Assembly: GCF_000182925.2 (NCBI RefSeq)
Contig: NC_026504.1
Coordinates: 3,286,001-3,350,000, forward strand
Origin: Neurospora crassa OR74A
Taxonomy: Eukaryota; Ascomycota; Sordariomycetes; Sordariales; Sordariaceae
Reading direction: 5' to 3'
DNA: 64,000 nt
A model generated the notes under the pieces. That model did no database searches. It saw nothing but the letters and a program-made list of their open reading frames with translations, and had not been told where the DNA came from. This document shows positions 21,245 through 33,590 of this stretch, in pieces. Position 1 is the stretch's first letter. Every line of letters begins with the position of its first letter. A program made the translations under genes and the position numbers.

Positions 21245-24200
21245 ATGATATCCCCATCCTCCAGCTGCCCAACATCTTCTATCAACAGTAACACCTACCC
21301 AGTCTCCTCATCTTCTGCCTCTTCCCCAATACCTTCATCGTCCCATCTAGATCCCGAATCAAGATCCCACAAAGGATCCTACGAAGCAGTCCTCGAGTAC
21401 TTCACCTCCAACTCCCTCCCTCTCCCATCCTACCTTCAAACGTATGACTCTTTCGTCTCTCACTTCTTTACCTCTACCGATAACCCCTCTTTGCTTTCAC
21501 CAATAAACATACCACCACACCTCACTTCATATGAAGCTTTTATCCGGTATTCCATCGCCAAAGCAGCCCCTGCAGCATCGTCACTGCCTTCAACAGTACC
21601 TCTACCACTAAACCAATTCTGCCCCCGCTGCACCAAAGCCCTAGCATCATCCCCACCACCCCCCTCCCACGCTGCATGGTGGCGTCGCGGAGGCGAGCTA
21701 TGTACCCCCGAGGAATTGTTTCGTTCTGCCAGCGAGGGCCAATGTCAATTCTGCTGGTTTGTGATGGTGAAGGTGCTGAGGAGGCTTGTTGTTGGAGTCC
21801 AAATCGAGGATGAGGAGGATTTGAAACAGAAAGTGGAGGAGGTTTGGAGGGATGTCAAGTATCTCCTGGTTGGACTGTCTTTTTGGGCGGAGGATAGGAG
21901 GGAAGATGTTTGGAGGGGGGAGGTGAGCGTTAGGTGTGTGCCAAGAGTGCCTCTGGGAAGGGAGAAGGATGTGGACGTGGATATGGAGGGGAAGGTGGTG
22001 GTTAGTGAGTTTGTCAGGTTGAGGAGGGGGTATATCCCCGGTATGTGCCCAGAAACTGTCTAAAAGATCGACTTGAACAGTCAAGAAAGTAGAACAATAG
22101 CTAATACGCATACCCGAGTTTTGTTTTCCCGTAGGCCCCAGCTATCCCCCCTCCTTCCTCGCCTCCTTTCACACAGCCAGCGAACAGAGCTGGAGCCAAG
22201 CCCTCGAATGGATCAACAACTGTCGTTCGCACGCTCTATGCAGCGCTGCCGAGACCATGGACTGTCACGAACGGCGTCCTGCGCGACTAATCGCCGTCGG
22301 ACGTCCTGGAGAAACGCATGTCCGAGTCATCGAAACGGCCGGACTGGCTGTCTCCGAGACACCCTTCATGTCGCTGAGCCACTGCTGGGGAAAGGACGGA
22401 GTGCCCACCCAGCTCCTCAAGGGAAATTATGACCGTTTCACAAAGGAAGGTATCAGGCTTACCGAGCTGCCCAAGACCTTCAGGGACGCCATCGAGGTGA
22501 CGCAGAGGTTGAACATCGTGCCCTACATCTGGATCGACTCCCTCTGCATTATCCAAGACTCTAAAGAAGACTGGGACGACGAGTCGGTCAAGATGCAGTA
22601 CGTTTATCGCAACTCGGTGCTTAACCTGGCCGCGGGAGCCTCGCCCAACTCTCACGGCGGGCTGTTCAACCCGCGCCATCCGCTTTCGACGGTACCTTGG
22701 TCTATAGAGGTACCTTTATCAGACGACAACGACGATAAAGACTACAACATCAAGAATAAGACGTTCCTAACAAGCGAGTACCGCTCCGAAAAGGAATCGG
22801 ACCTCATCCTCTTCACACGTGGCTGGGTCCTCCAGGAACAACTCCTCGCCCGGCGCACGCTAATCTTCGGCAAGGAAGAACTGCACTGGGAGTGCGTAAC
22901 CTGCGAAGCGAGCGAGTCATTCCCCTCGTCCATCGATAGGGAGCGCTGGGACGGCGATATGAATGACAGGCGAACCATCTTTCAGCATCAGTGGGAGAAC
23001 CTTACTGGAACCGACACTGGCAACAAGCTGGGTCCCGCTGATAGTAGTGACATGAACTCCAAGCGGCGCAAAGCCTGGGAACTCCTGGTCCAGACGTACT
23101 TCAGCCGGTCGCTGACCAAGGCCTCAGACAGGCTGATAGCCATCTCCGGTATAGCAGAGCAACTCAGCGGTCGATGGGGCCCGGGGGTCACTTATCTGGC
23201 GGGATTGTGGTCGTACCGGCTCGTGCAGGGGCTTTTGTGGTATATGGGCGGCGAAGATCGGTGTGAGGAGCGGGATGCGCAGGCGGCGCCCTCGTGGTCG
23301 TGGGCGTCGCTTGTGCCGGAGCATGTACCCGGCGTCACGGATCTGAAGCTGGCGTTTGCAGAGGCCGAGTGTGTGGATGGCTTGGCAGAGGTTTTGGAGG
23401 CGCAGGTGACACCTGTCAGATCAACGAATCCGTTTGGGCCGGTAGTTCCTGGTTCTGGGAGTATCAGGCTTAGGGGGCCGGTGCTGCCGAGACCGAGGAT
23501 TAGGAATAGGGATGGGAATTGTGAGGTCTATGATTTGGTTTTTGGAGCGAACGAGATGAGTTCGGATTTTAGGATGAGCGAAAGCGGCGTATACGTCAAT
23601 ATGGCTACCGGTATGCCTGCTTATCTGCAGTCGTATCAGTCTATCGCGGTGCGTTGGGACAATATCAATGATATGAAGGAAGATGAGGAGGAGGCTTACC
23701 TGGCGCCGCTCCAGGTGCAGCTTATAGAAGACGGGCCGGCAGGAAACCCGAGCAAACTTCAACTTGTCGGATTGGTCCTATTGAAGGCATCATCGTGGGT
23801 CGCGGTACCACAGTTTCGAAGAGTGGGCTTGTTTTTCATCACTGACGAGGCACCTCAGTGGAACTCTGCCCCTGACAATGAACTGCAAGACGGCGAACAA
23901 CGGGACAACGAAACGGCTACTCACATGAACGTCGATTTTGAAAGCTCTTCGGACCCGGAATCTTGCGCCGTCCGATATCCCGACCCAAACTACCATCACC
24001 ACCCGCCAGACACAGACGACGACTCCAGTAACTCACAACCGGACGACATCTGTTCCGAAGATTCCTACTCATCTAACCCCTTTGCCGACGCCACATGGGA
24101 AAGTGAGTCCGGTGAGGAAACAGAAAGAGATCCCGCCGAGTTCAACGAATACTATTACGAAGACTTCTCCGTCTGGGCATCGGGCATCGAACGCCTTAAG

Positions 24201-24473
24201 AACCAGGGCGTCCTTCGTAACATTGACACATGGTTCGCTCAAGAAATTCAGCAAGGGCAACGATCGGATCGCTTGAAGGAAGACCCCTACGCTAACGGCC
24301 CACGTCCGCTGAACACCAATCTGGCAACGCGATACTCACCGTGTCTCCAACGGACGTTCTACCATCGAATTGATAGGTTTCTGGAGACCTGTCAGGCTGT
24401 GGCTCGACTTAAGCCTGACCTGGTGCTGGGTGGCGGGGATGCAAATGGTTATTATGTTTATGAGATTGTGTAA
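21245..24473 (+). CDS. HET-domain (heterokaryon incompatibility) protein
   Basis: Exons 21245-22040 and 22135-24473 give 1,044 residues; the 94-nt intron has a GTATGT donor and CCCGTAG acceptor and joins RRGYIPG to PSYPPSF. The N-terminal part has two CxxC pairs, FCPRCTKAL and CQFCWF, the usual prelude to HET domains. The HET domain spans about residues 344-500 with its three blocks: MSLSHCWG, YIWIDSLCIIQDSKEDW and RGWVLQEQLLARR. HET proteins trigger growth arrest and cell death when unlike fungal individuals fuse, usually together with a second recognition partner. The C-terminal ~250 residues are acidic and low in complexity. The start is uncertain: an in-frame ATG at 21101 adds a hydrophobic N-terminus that would be unusual for this cytosolic family. 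No obvious allorecognition partner lies next to it. Confidence 0.88.
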
Positions 24474-25429
24474 AGGCCGAGTGGAGTTGGGTCGCTGTAG
24501 GCATTCAGGTTATCATGTTGAAAGGCTGAGGTCTTGATATCATCCATACAGCAGTAAACAGCCTAACGTCCAACACTGGTATGAGCAGCGTACATACTTA
24601 TCCATCGTCATCTTTGTTCTTTTTTTGATTAGATGGGCAGTGGATGCATTGGATGTCTTGAGGTCAGCGTTAGTAGGAATCAACAGAACTTGGGCGACAG
24701 ACCTGCCCTGCTCAAAGCACTCGACATGAGTGGAATTGGACTGCGGTTAGGTTCCGATCACCAAGTTTGCATTACGGAATTTCACTTTCCCAGGTACTTG
24801 GTTGTTGTTGGTTGATCTGAAATGATGCAAGGGCGCTAGAATGGAAGGTCAGAGACAAAGCCAAGATACCATCTATGACAGAGGGAGAAGAAAAGACGGA
24901 GGAAGAGAACTAGGTACAAGCGTAATGCAAACCCAAATAAATAGGTACTCTGGTCGCACAAGCGACAGCGGAACCCATATGCGGGTCGCCAACGCCGTTA
25001 CAAACACCGCTCGCCAGTCGCCACTCTACCAGGCGGCAGATGCGCTCAGATCTACCGGTATTGAGCTTATACCTAATACGGCAACAAACCGGCCGTTCTC
25101 ACGCTCCGGCAGCCTCGACATCACATCCCTCTGCCACATCCATGACTAGATCAGAGCACTACGCACGAACGGGAACATGGTAACGATGCGATGGCTCCCT
25201 ACCGGCGAAGAGAATAAGCTCTGGGAAATGGCCATTGGTTAAGAAAGACTGGACTCCTAATATGGCGGCCGTTCGGGCACAATGGAAGGGTAATTATATA
25301 CCTGACACGGAGCCAAAAAAACCAAGCAATCGACAAACGGGGAATTCTATATCGCTCGATTCCATCCTGTTTAAATACCTAGAAGTCTAGTCTATATCCG
25401 CCCTGTCTTTGATATGTCCTGCTCTAGTT
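24474..25429. other. Convergent 3' regions of HET and OYE genes
   Basis: Tail-to-tail spacer of 956 bp. Short open frames (60 and 102 codons on the plus strand) show no motif. No repeat or RNA gene recognised. Confidence 0.5.
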
Positions 25430-26569
25430 CTACGCCTGTGCCCCGTACACCTTCTCGAACTCCTTGCTGAACGGCTGGTCGATATACCCATCCGGCGACT
25501 TGGCCTTGTAGAACGTATCCCTGTCATACGGGTTCAACTCGATGCCCTCCTTGATCCTAAACGGCAGATCCGGTGTCGAGATAAAGTGTCGCCCGAACGT
25601 AGCAACCACGTCCTTCTCCGGGAACTCGCGATCAACCAAATGCTTCGCCGTCTCGGGGGTAAGCCCGCCGGCGATCAGTAACGGCCCATCCCACAGCTTG
25701 GCCGCAAAAGCCAAGTTCTCCTCATCCTCCTCGGGCTGAACATCCATATTCCCGGCAACTCGCGACTGTGTAAGATGCAGGTACGCCAGTCCAAACCCGT
25801 TGATCTTCCGAATCACATCCTCAAACTGCGGAATCAGATCCTTCTTCATCTTCATCCCCTGGAATGTGCTGTACGGACTGAGCCGGATGCCCGTCTTCTC
25901 GGCGCCAACAGCCTCCACCACAGCCTTGACCACCTCGTGCGCGAACCGCGACCGATTCTCGATGCTGCCACCGTATTCGTCCGTCCGCTGGTTGCACGTG
26001 TCCTGAAGGAACTGATCAATCAGGTACCCGTTCGCGCCATGGATTTCGACGCCATCGAAGCCAGCCTCAACTGCGTTCTTGGCCGCGGCCGCATACTCGG
26101 CCACCCGCTCCTTGATCTCGGCCACCGTCATCTCCTCGGGCACGGGAGCCCCTTCCTCCATGGGCACGGCACTCGAGCTCTTGAGCTTTAACCCCCCTTC
26201 CTTAGCCAGCACCTCGGGGTTAGCAGCCCGCCCGAGCGACCACAGCTGACAGAAAATGAAACTGCCTTTGGCGTGCACGGCGTCGGTGATCTTCTTCCAG
26301 GCGGCGATCTGCGCGGCGTTGTAGATACCCGGGACGTTGTCGTAGCCGCCGGCCGCGGGGGAGATGAAGGTTGCTTCAGTAACGAGCAGGGTGCCCGGGA
26401 CCGAGGCACGTTGCGAGTAGTAGGTGGTCATGAGCGGGACGATGGGGACGTGCTCGTCGTCAGACCGGAAACGGGTCAGAGGGGCCATGGCAAGACGGTG
26501 GCCAAGGGTGATTTTGGGGGTGAGTTTGAGTGGCTGGAAGAGCCGGGACTCAGCAGCGGTAGCGGCCAT
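25430..26569 (-). CDS. Old yellow enzyme family NADPH:flavin oxidoreductase
   Basis: One exon, 379 residues, full length for the family. The FMN beta/alpha barrel begins at FQPLKLTPKITLGHRLAMAP and carries TYYSQRA, FIFCQLWSLGRAA, the substrate-anion pair His177 and Asn180 in VEIHGANGYLIDQFLQD, the conserved NQRTDEYGGSIENRSRF, and the late barrel strands LIAGGLTPE and VATFGRHFISTPDLP. Tyr182 sits at the position of the catalytic proton donor of yeast OYE. These cytosolic enzymes reduce activated alkenes of enones with NADPH; the physiological substrate cannot be read from sequence. Its neighbours give no hint of a biosynthetic cluster. The start ATG precedes the first conserved strand by ten residues and no intron is needed. 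Confidence 0.93.
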   Translation of the reverse strand: MAATAAESRLFQPLKLTPKITLGHRLAMAPLTRFRSDDEHVPIVPLMTTYYSQRASVPGTLLVTEATFISPAAGGYDNVPGIYNAAQIAAWKKITDAVHAKGSFIFCQLWSLGRAANPEVLAKEGGLKLKSSSAVPMEEGAPVPEEMTVAEIKERVAEYAAAAKNAVEAGFDGVEIHGANGYLIDQFLQDTCNQRTDEYGGSIENRSRFAHEVVKAVVEAVGAEKTGIRLSPYSTFQGMKMKKDLIPQFEDVIRKINGFGLAYLHLTQSRVAGNMDVQPEEDEENLAFAAKLWDGPLLIAGGLTPETAKHLVDREFPEKDVVATFGRHFISTPDLPFRIKEGIELNPYDRDTFYKAKSPDGYIDQPFSKEFEKVYGAQA

Positions 26570-28053
26570 TGTGGATAGTGTCTCTACGTGGTTCCAGAGG
26601 TTGTTGACTAGGAGTTTTTAACGGTTCTATTTAGAGAAGACGGGTTGGGTATAACGAGTGAGGTTGTAATGTGTAGTGTAGTCTATGAGAGATGAGAACA
26701 CGTGTGCTTGTGGTAAGTATCTGAGACTTTCCATGGAGAGTCGTATATTCAGAGATGGGTTCCCTCTATATACTCTTATCAGTGTCTGCACGAAACCGGT
26801 TTGTATCATCGGTAGTATAGGCTCCACCACGATTTCAAATCAACGACACATCGGCGACATTCTTCGCTTCTCTATACCCCGGTATTCCCGATCGTGGTAT
26901 TCGCTACCCACGGCACAAATCGGTACAGCCAAGGCGCCAGCCAAGCCCCTAATCTGTACAGAAAACCAGGGGCTTGAATATGGTAAAAATGACCATTTGC
27001 TGTGAGGTTGATTGATAATCAGTAGAATCTCCATCCGCCTCAATGATGTGATGAACGGCAGCCTGACCTGCCTAAATGGGATAGTTGAAGGTGAAGACTA
27101 TCAGAAGACGTTCGGTGAAGCCAGAAGGTTCATGACAAGTAGACTTGTCTCAGTGAAGATGATCAATCGACTCCTGTAGAACTATCTAGTGTCGAGGATT
27201 CTCGGGGTTCTTATACGTACCTTGTCCGTTTGTATGGGCTGGCTTACCTCGTGCTTCTTCTCTAGGAGGAGCGTCGGGAGAGATATGAAATCGGTTGAAT
27301 AAGTTATATCAGCATCAACACAACTTGGGATTGGGATCTAATGACAAGCATCCTACTGCCTTCTTTAGATATCTTTTTGGCTGTGTTCTTCATTCTCCTT
27401 TCAAATACGTTTCTGTCGCCGCGTTCGGGCGTTCATCCAGGCTCTGAGCATTTCGTCTCGTAAAAACAATACTCATCACCGGATCGAAAATTGCCCGGTC
27501 TTTCAATACGCAAGTTATCATCAAGTGTTTTTAAATGGAATAGGAGGTTGCGTGTGGAAGGGTGGTGGGTCTCGGCATCTCTCGTCAATATGCCGGTGAA
27601 GTACTACTGATTTAACAAAAACCACAAAGCAATGCCTGTATCAAGGTCGATGTTACTTACTCCAGGACAAGCACACGAACAGCTACTTTTGACGTTGTCT
27701 TTACATTTTCTTATTTCTCATTTTCATATATTTTAACCTTCTTTTGTTGTTGTATTTGTACATACTCTTTGCCTTTTTGTTCCCGTCTACTATATTCCAT
27801 CGTGTTCTTCGACCAGATTCTTTGTTCGTAGCTGGTACTTTGTACGATACTTCTTCTTCCAACTTTCATCGCATCAATGATCCGCTTTTTGGGTCCCTGC
27901 TGCTTATGTCCTTCCTGGACGATTCCTTGTCAGGTAACCCGTGTCATCTTGAGAAGAAGATACGCACGAGTCAAAGAAATGATGAACGACCTGTTTTCCA
28001 AGCTTCAAGTGAGATGCCAGCCGTTACCGCGCGACAAGAGGTCAGGAAGGCCG
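26570..28053. other. Intergenic: OYE promoter and 3' region of the F-box-like gene
   Basis: 1.5 kb with no supported gene. The OYE promoter lies at the left end. A T-rich stretch runs from about 27690 to 27800. A plus-strand open frame at 27744-28061 (105 codons) has no motif and runs into the 3' end of the neighbouring gene on the other strand. Confidence 0.5.
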
Positions 28054-30683
28054 TCAAGTGAAAGAGGAGGAGTTTGAGCTGCTAGTAGCATTGTCAATGC
28101 TCTGAGAGGCGGCCTCGTTAGGACGAAGATTGGCGACAGCGGCAGCACTTCCAAAGATGGAAGGTGGTACGGCTATGCCGTGATGGGCAGCGGCGGCCGG
28201 AATACCTCCGGGCACCGAAGAAGTGGAAGAAATTGAGCCAGAAACGGTTGCAACAGCAGGAATACCCTCCACTAAAGGTACATGGGGAATGCCAGCCGCA
28301 GCCATGACTTCCGCAACCGGGGTCTTAACCTTCTTAGCCGCAGCGCTGGCCTTCGCAGCCCTTGTAGCGGAAGCTTTGATTTCTGCAACTGCAGCAGAAA
28401 CAGCCTGGGACTCAGCCGCCTCGCGCTCGTACATCTCCTTCAGAGTTTGGTGTCTGGCCCACCTCCACTCGAGCTCGAACATCGAGTACTCCGGATCACG
28501 GGCGATTCCCGGGCTGGGGTGGCGGTCGGGTGTACGTGGAACGTGACCCAGCTCGAGCTGCTTGATGCGATGCTCGTCGCTTTGTCTGTAGTTGTAGATT
28601 CGCAAGACCTTCCTCCTCTCGAGGGTGATGGTTTCCGGGGTTGAGCTCATCACCGTCTTGTCGATCTTGTCGTTCTTGATATTCTTCTCTTCCTCCCCTT
28701 TGTTGTTCGATCCGTTGCCGTCCTCTTCGGCGGCTGGTTTGACTGCTTCAACCTGTTTCTTGATCCTGACAAAGACCTTGCCGCTGTCCGCATGGCCATA
28801 GCCGTATCTGTCCTTGGCTCTGCAGATGCCAATCTCCTCAAGGTGAGGGATGCGATTAAAGTAGAGATTTGCAATGGTCGTATCATCGTCATAGACCTGC
28901 GAAAAGTCAGGTGGAGGTCTAGAGGCGTGCCTGAGCATGGTGAACTTCCTGATGTTGTTGTGAGCCCTGAGGGCTTCGATCATGTTGGCCTGATCAAGTT
29001 AGATATCCGTGAAAAGATGGCTATCGATGATGGCAGAAGGGGGCTATATTGTGTGATGCTTACATCTTCAGCCTGGCAATGGGGCTCGCTGAACTCCCAA
29101 AACAAATGCCTGAGTTGAGAGAGACTCTTTACAGCGTCTAGTTATAACATCGATGTCAGCGAGGGACAGGTTAAGGATTGCTTTCTGTGCATATAAGCTG
29201 GGTTTGTAAAATGGGCATCAATAACTTACACTGAGGGGTTCGATGTTGACGACTTGTTCTGATACCCCTTGTTCCGAGGAAACAAGCTGTCTCGATGAAC
29301 TGCGAGTTCTGAAGCGATTTGAAAACTTCATTGTCTGGACGGTCCCATACGCCTGTGGAACGGCTCCTCAAAACACGCAGATTGGGGCAGGAGCGGATGA
29401 GGGTTCCCATGGGAGGAGCAAGAGAGTCCAGTGTGATGCTCCTGACGGTAGGAAGGGTGCGATTCTTGAAAGCATTTCTCAGCGTGTCATATTTCTTCGA
29501 CGAATAAATCTCAAGTGAGACAAGATTGTCCATGCCTGCGATGACTGTACGGACACAATCGAGGCGACCAGCTTCTCCCCAACCTTTCCACGTGTTTGGG
29601 CGGCTCACGTAAGCACGACCATTTGGAGGGGGGCTAATAATCAAATGTCTGTAAATATAGGAAGTTGATTAGCACTTTGATATCCTTTCATATACCATGA
29701 CAAAGCGAGGGTAATTGGGAGTTGGGTTGGGAGTATGGGATCACGTACTTCACTCTTGAGATAATCCCGGAATTGCGGTTGGCCTCGGAGAGCCGCGTGA
29801 AATCATCTTTTAAAAACTCATCAAACTCTGTCCAAATTTGCAGGTAATCGTGCGCCCCAAAGGCAACGCAAAGATCCCGAAATCGCTTGCATGTCTGCGA
29901 AAGACCGTGAAGCTTCTCGTCGGTCAAAGAACCGGCACAACGTTTTCCCTCGTGTTGCGCATGAGCGTATGCATGACCGTCTGGCTGGTCCTGCTGCTGG
30001 CCTTCCATTTGGGCGGAGAGAGGGAACTTTGGCGGAGAATAATGCCACTCGTGAACACCGCCCATGACATACGACACAATCATGTTGAGGATTTCGCTGG
30101 GAAGGTTGGTGATCAAGACCTTCTTGGTCGAGTGAATCGCCGGGGGACCAGCGGGTCTTATCGAGGCTTCAAGGCCGTCGACGTGACGGGTCAGGTCATT
30201 GATCTGTTGCCGCTGTTGCGCGATCCACTGCCGACAACCAGGACACGGACAGCCTTCCTCAAAGAACATCGGGCCCATGCCAACGGGGACGACTGGCAAT
30301 GGCTGAAATACCATGTGGCCCACGGTATTGGGGATGACAAGCAGTGGCTGATCTACCATTGGCTGACCTACACCAGACAATACATTGTCTTGCTGAAGAG
30401 TCGTAGAGGCAGGAGTCGGAATGTCCGGCTCAGCCTTGAGAACTATATGGTCTTGGACGCCCGACGACGCTAAAGCAGGATCACGGCTGGCCATAGAGTT
30501 GCTTGGTGGGAGGCTGGCCTGAGTTTGGCTGGAAGTCGAAGTCTGCTGATTCTGACCAGTGCCCTGGCTCGGAGTAGAAACGATGAGGTTGTTCTCCGCG
30601 CCCCTCTGTATCATAGGAGTGCGCAAGGAATAGTTATTGGGCGAAGTTGGACTCGAAGCGAGTCTAGCCATAAGGAGGGGCAT
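28054..30683 (-). CDS. F-box-like protein with Cys motif and Ala/Lys-rich tail
   Basis: Four exons on the minus strand, 30683-29749, 29648-29230, 29137-29064 and 28989-28054, give 787 residues. The three introns (100, 92 and 74 nt) have GTACGT, GTAAGT and GTAAGC donors; the joins give SRVK/HLIISPPP, RTPQ/YAVKSLSQLRHLFW and CQAED/ANMIEAL, all in frame. The N-terminal ~140 residues are polar and disordered, followed by GCPCPGC and then an F-box-like motif from about residue 187 (KKVLITNLPSEILNMIVSYV and LSQTCKRFRDLC). The middle reads like a leucine-rich scaffold with short hydrophobic strands (MDNLVSLEIY, RSITLDSL, CPNLRVL). The tail is Ala/Lys-rich. F-box proteins recruit substrates to SCF ubiquitin ligases; the target is unknown. 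No orthologue name is offered. Confidence 0.78.
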
Positions 30684-31777
30684 CTTAAAGTGTCGCTACC
30701 TAGAGCAAAACGGCGCTGAAGTTGCAAAGCGAAGGGGTTGTTTGTTGTGTCAACCGAGTTACTTGACAAAAAGGAGAATGGGAAAAAGCAAATCTGGGTT
30801 GATACAGAAAAGAGTTGGATATTAATAGTAGGAGTAAAATGAAAAATTAGTCAACGTGTTCGTGAATAGGTCAAGGTCCCTCCACAACCTGGTGCTGTAT
30901 CCGCCTACTCTTCAGGTTTGTTGTTGTGTTTTGCCATAAGGTTGAGGAATATCCTGTGAAGTGACACATAGCAGGATACTGCTAGACAGTGAGCTCATGT
31001 TCTCGACGAGAACCTGAGCGTATTGATCTGAGTGATTTGCAACCTCTTCGGATAGAGTGTGAATGGCATTAGCAAGAGCACAGTGTATCTGGACTATGAA
31101 GTCTTTGACGGGACCGCCAGCATCTGCCTGATAGGAACTGCCAGACATCAACTCAAGCAAGAAAGATATCAACTGAATAACTTCAATGGTCGAATCGAAG
31201 AGAGAGAGATATCTCACAAATCAGTAACTGTACCGCAGTGCAGTGCCGTGATGATTCTGAACCGTTATAGCGAAGCAAGCAGCTGCCACCGCTTGGTGCC
31301 GCCTGTATATCAGGGTCATCCGTTGTGTTCATGAACACTTTTCTTTTTTTTTTCTTTTTTTTTTTTTTTTTTTTTTTTTTCACAGTACAAGGACCTAGAC
31401 TTAAATATACTTGATGCCAGCGCAAACCTGCGCAAGATATCAATGTGGTTGAACCAGCAGAAACCAAAGTGGGAGAATGTTATTGAATTCGAAATGTAAA
31501 GGTTTGGATTCCGAATTGAGGCACAGAGGGTAGAAAGAGCTTTGTTTCGATCAAGTGGAATTGTTCATTTTGTTTGGACGTCCTAGAGAATTATCAGTAA
31601 CATGAACATGTGGCATGGAAGAGTTTGCGGAAATCTTCCAGCATAAAAACAGCGCTCACCGATCGAATATGCCCGCTTCTTAAATGACCATGAGGATGCT
31701 GCCATTGCCAATGCAGCGTCTTCTCAGGTAACCAGAGCTTTGTAGGCATCGCATGATTGACGACCAGATTCCAGGCC
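30684..31777. other. Intergenic between two F-box-like genes, with T26 tract
   Basis: It holds the promoter of the larger F-box-like gene and the 3' region of the smaller one, both on the minus strand. A T-rich run near 31344-31380 ends in T26. A minus-strand open frame at 30912-31217 has no in-frame ATG before residue 24 and a stop directly upstream, so I do not call it. Confidence 0.5.
31355..31380. repeat. T26 homopolymer
   Basis: Twenty-six T, preceded by two shorter T runs separated by single C. It lies about 400 bp beyond the stop of the small F-box-like gene. Confidence 0.95.
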
Positions 31778-32538
31778 TCAAGCGAACAATGGTACAGCCC
31801 ACCAGGCTCCAAGCACGACTAGCAAGGCCAATATCAAAAGCGGTATGTCAATTGTAAGCTTAAGTCGAATCCACCTCTTTACTCTGTTTCTTAGCTTCCT
31901 GCGATGTACGCACGTTGAGGTGCTGTATACCAGACACCCAAGGCCGGGGCGGGCTTCACACTCATTGTGCTCTCTCCAACGCTGCATGAGAAGTCTAGAG
32001 ATACTGTGGATCAGCGCTTATCCACTGGCAAAAGATGAAGTGAAGAAGGTTGGGATAACACTGCGTTGAAGCAGAAGGAGAAACAAACCCACTTTACACT
32101 GCCTCGGCAAAATCTCACGTCGCTACCAAGGTCACAACTCCTGTGATTGGGGCAACCCAAGTGCAACCTACGACACTGGACAAGCCACTCGACCTTCTTA
32201 CGCACACCGGTGTCCACGAGATTGTAAAAGTATCTGTTGACGTGTTTCATGGATAGGGCATCGGGGTAGATGAGTTGTTCGGTAACGAGGAGATGGATTT
32301 CAGCTGGCAGCTCCATAAATGATGACTTCCGTGCAGCGGGAGAAGTCAAGCCATCATGGACGTCTGCATAAGGTTTGTGTTCCAAGCTCGCGTGTTCGGA
32401 TAACGTTGTGAGAAGCTCCGCATTCGAGGCCGGCTGACCATCGGGCGTCGTTGAGTTGAGTGGGTCGGAGCCCGGGATTTGTGGGGCTGGACACGGGAGT
32501 GCGGGTCTCGACTTATATCGACGAGTAGGTGATGCCAT
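31778..32538 (-). CDS. Small F-box-like protein with C-terminal membrane helix
   Basis: Exons 32538-32093 and 31994-31778 give 220 residues. The 98-nt intron has a GTGGGT donor and a CTCTAG acceptor; the join gives FCRGSVK/LLMQRWREHNE in frame. A polar N-terminus precedes an F-box-like motif at about residues 73-110 (FMELPAEIHLLVTEQLIYPD, HVNRYFYNL). A Cys/His-rich segment follows (VQCRRLHLGCPNHRSCDLG, RFCRG, GLGC, STCVH), then a basic stretch and one hydrophobic helix (about 195-217, IDIPLLILALLVVLGAWWAV) ending the protein. This predicts a tail-anchored protein whose F-box faces the cytosol. It could tether an SCF ligase to a membrane, but that is inference. The family is not one I can name. 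Confidence 0.78.
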
Positions 32539-33590
32539 GGCAATCTACCTCGAATGTACTCCGCGTATGGTATGAGAAGAGAACAGGGGGAGAATTGGGT
32601 ATAGGCCGGGGGATTGTGTGCATTTGAGAAGATGAGCTTCGACACAACGTTCGAGCGAGGCTGCAGGTTCATTAATGTTTTAGAAAACCAAGACTATACA
32701 GGACACTTTGCTGGAAACATCAATGAAAACTAGTCAGATCGCCCGATGGACCACAGGGATGATGCGTCATTGTAGCATACGAGTGGTGTGAAGATTAGAA
32801 AAAAGCTGGAGCCTGGCCGTTGTGGTGTATTAACACCACGCGGCACGAACACTAGGCCAACCATGCTGCCCCTGAGTCTCCGAGGAGTGGAGATCATTCG
32901 TACCTTTTTTTGAAGGCAACCGAGAATCGCGAGACTTTTGTCTAAGCGAGGGATTGGGTAATCAGAAGCTGGGTGCGACTTGGAAACGCGGCGTTGCCCC
33001 TGGAGGCTGAATTGACCGACCGACAAACTCCGACAACAGGCAACAGAAATAATCGCCAATCGCCTCTACACTTGCGGTAGCGGAATACGAGACACCCCAA
33101 ACAAGAATGACGGGGGCATGATGAGTCCAAGATGGCTGACGACAGTTGTTGGTCGAACAAGTAAAGACAAACGAATCTCAGGAAGCCAACCAAAGCAAGT
33201 TAGGTGAAATTGCTAGTGAAGGTGATAAGAGGCTGTCAAGGTAAAGCAACAGCGATTTGAAGCTTGACTATCGTTGTTGGGGAGTGTGTTAGTAGTGTGG
33301 TGCTGAGACGGTGTGGTTGGCCCATGCCGTCTGTGCCAAGCATGTTCCGCTCATCACGTGAGCTCGTGCCACCGGCCGGCAATTGGCGTTGCTGGAAAAG
33401 CGGGGCAGCCGGGAACAAGTCGCGCCCACTCACCCAGCAATACTATGACGTCCTCTGTTTGGGCACCGTGAAAGCCTCCCGATGTTCATATGCCCTCCGC
33501 GCCCGATTCTCCTACTGAGAACCTCATCACATTCTTGTGGTTTGCTTCAAATTGCTTGCACGTAAAGATGCACTAGATGCCCTTGGGAGT
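32539..33590. promoter_or_regulatory. Divergent promoter region, small F-box-like gene / EXO5
   Basis: 1,052 bp between start codons facing apart. It must hold both promoters. Open frames within it lack motifs and, in the EXO5 frame, the longest one begins with GTG at 33537 and not ATG. Confidence 0.5.

Noticed and set aside
30912-31217. Open frame of 101 codons on the minus strand between the two F-box-like genes
   Set aside because: Its first codon is GTG with a stop just upstream; the first in-frame ATG is about 24 codons in, and there is no good acceptor, so no plausible protein start.
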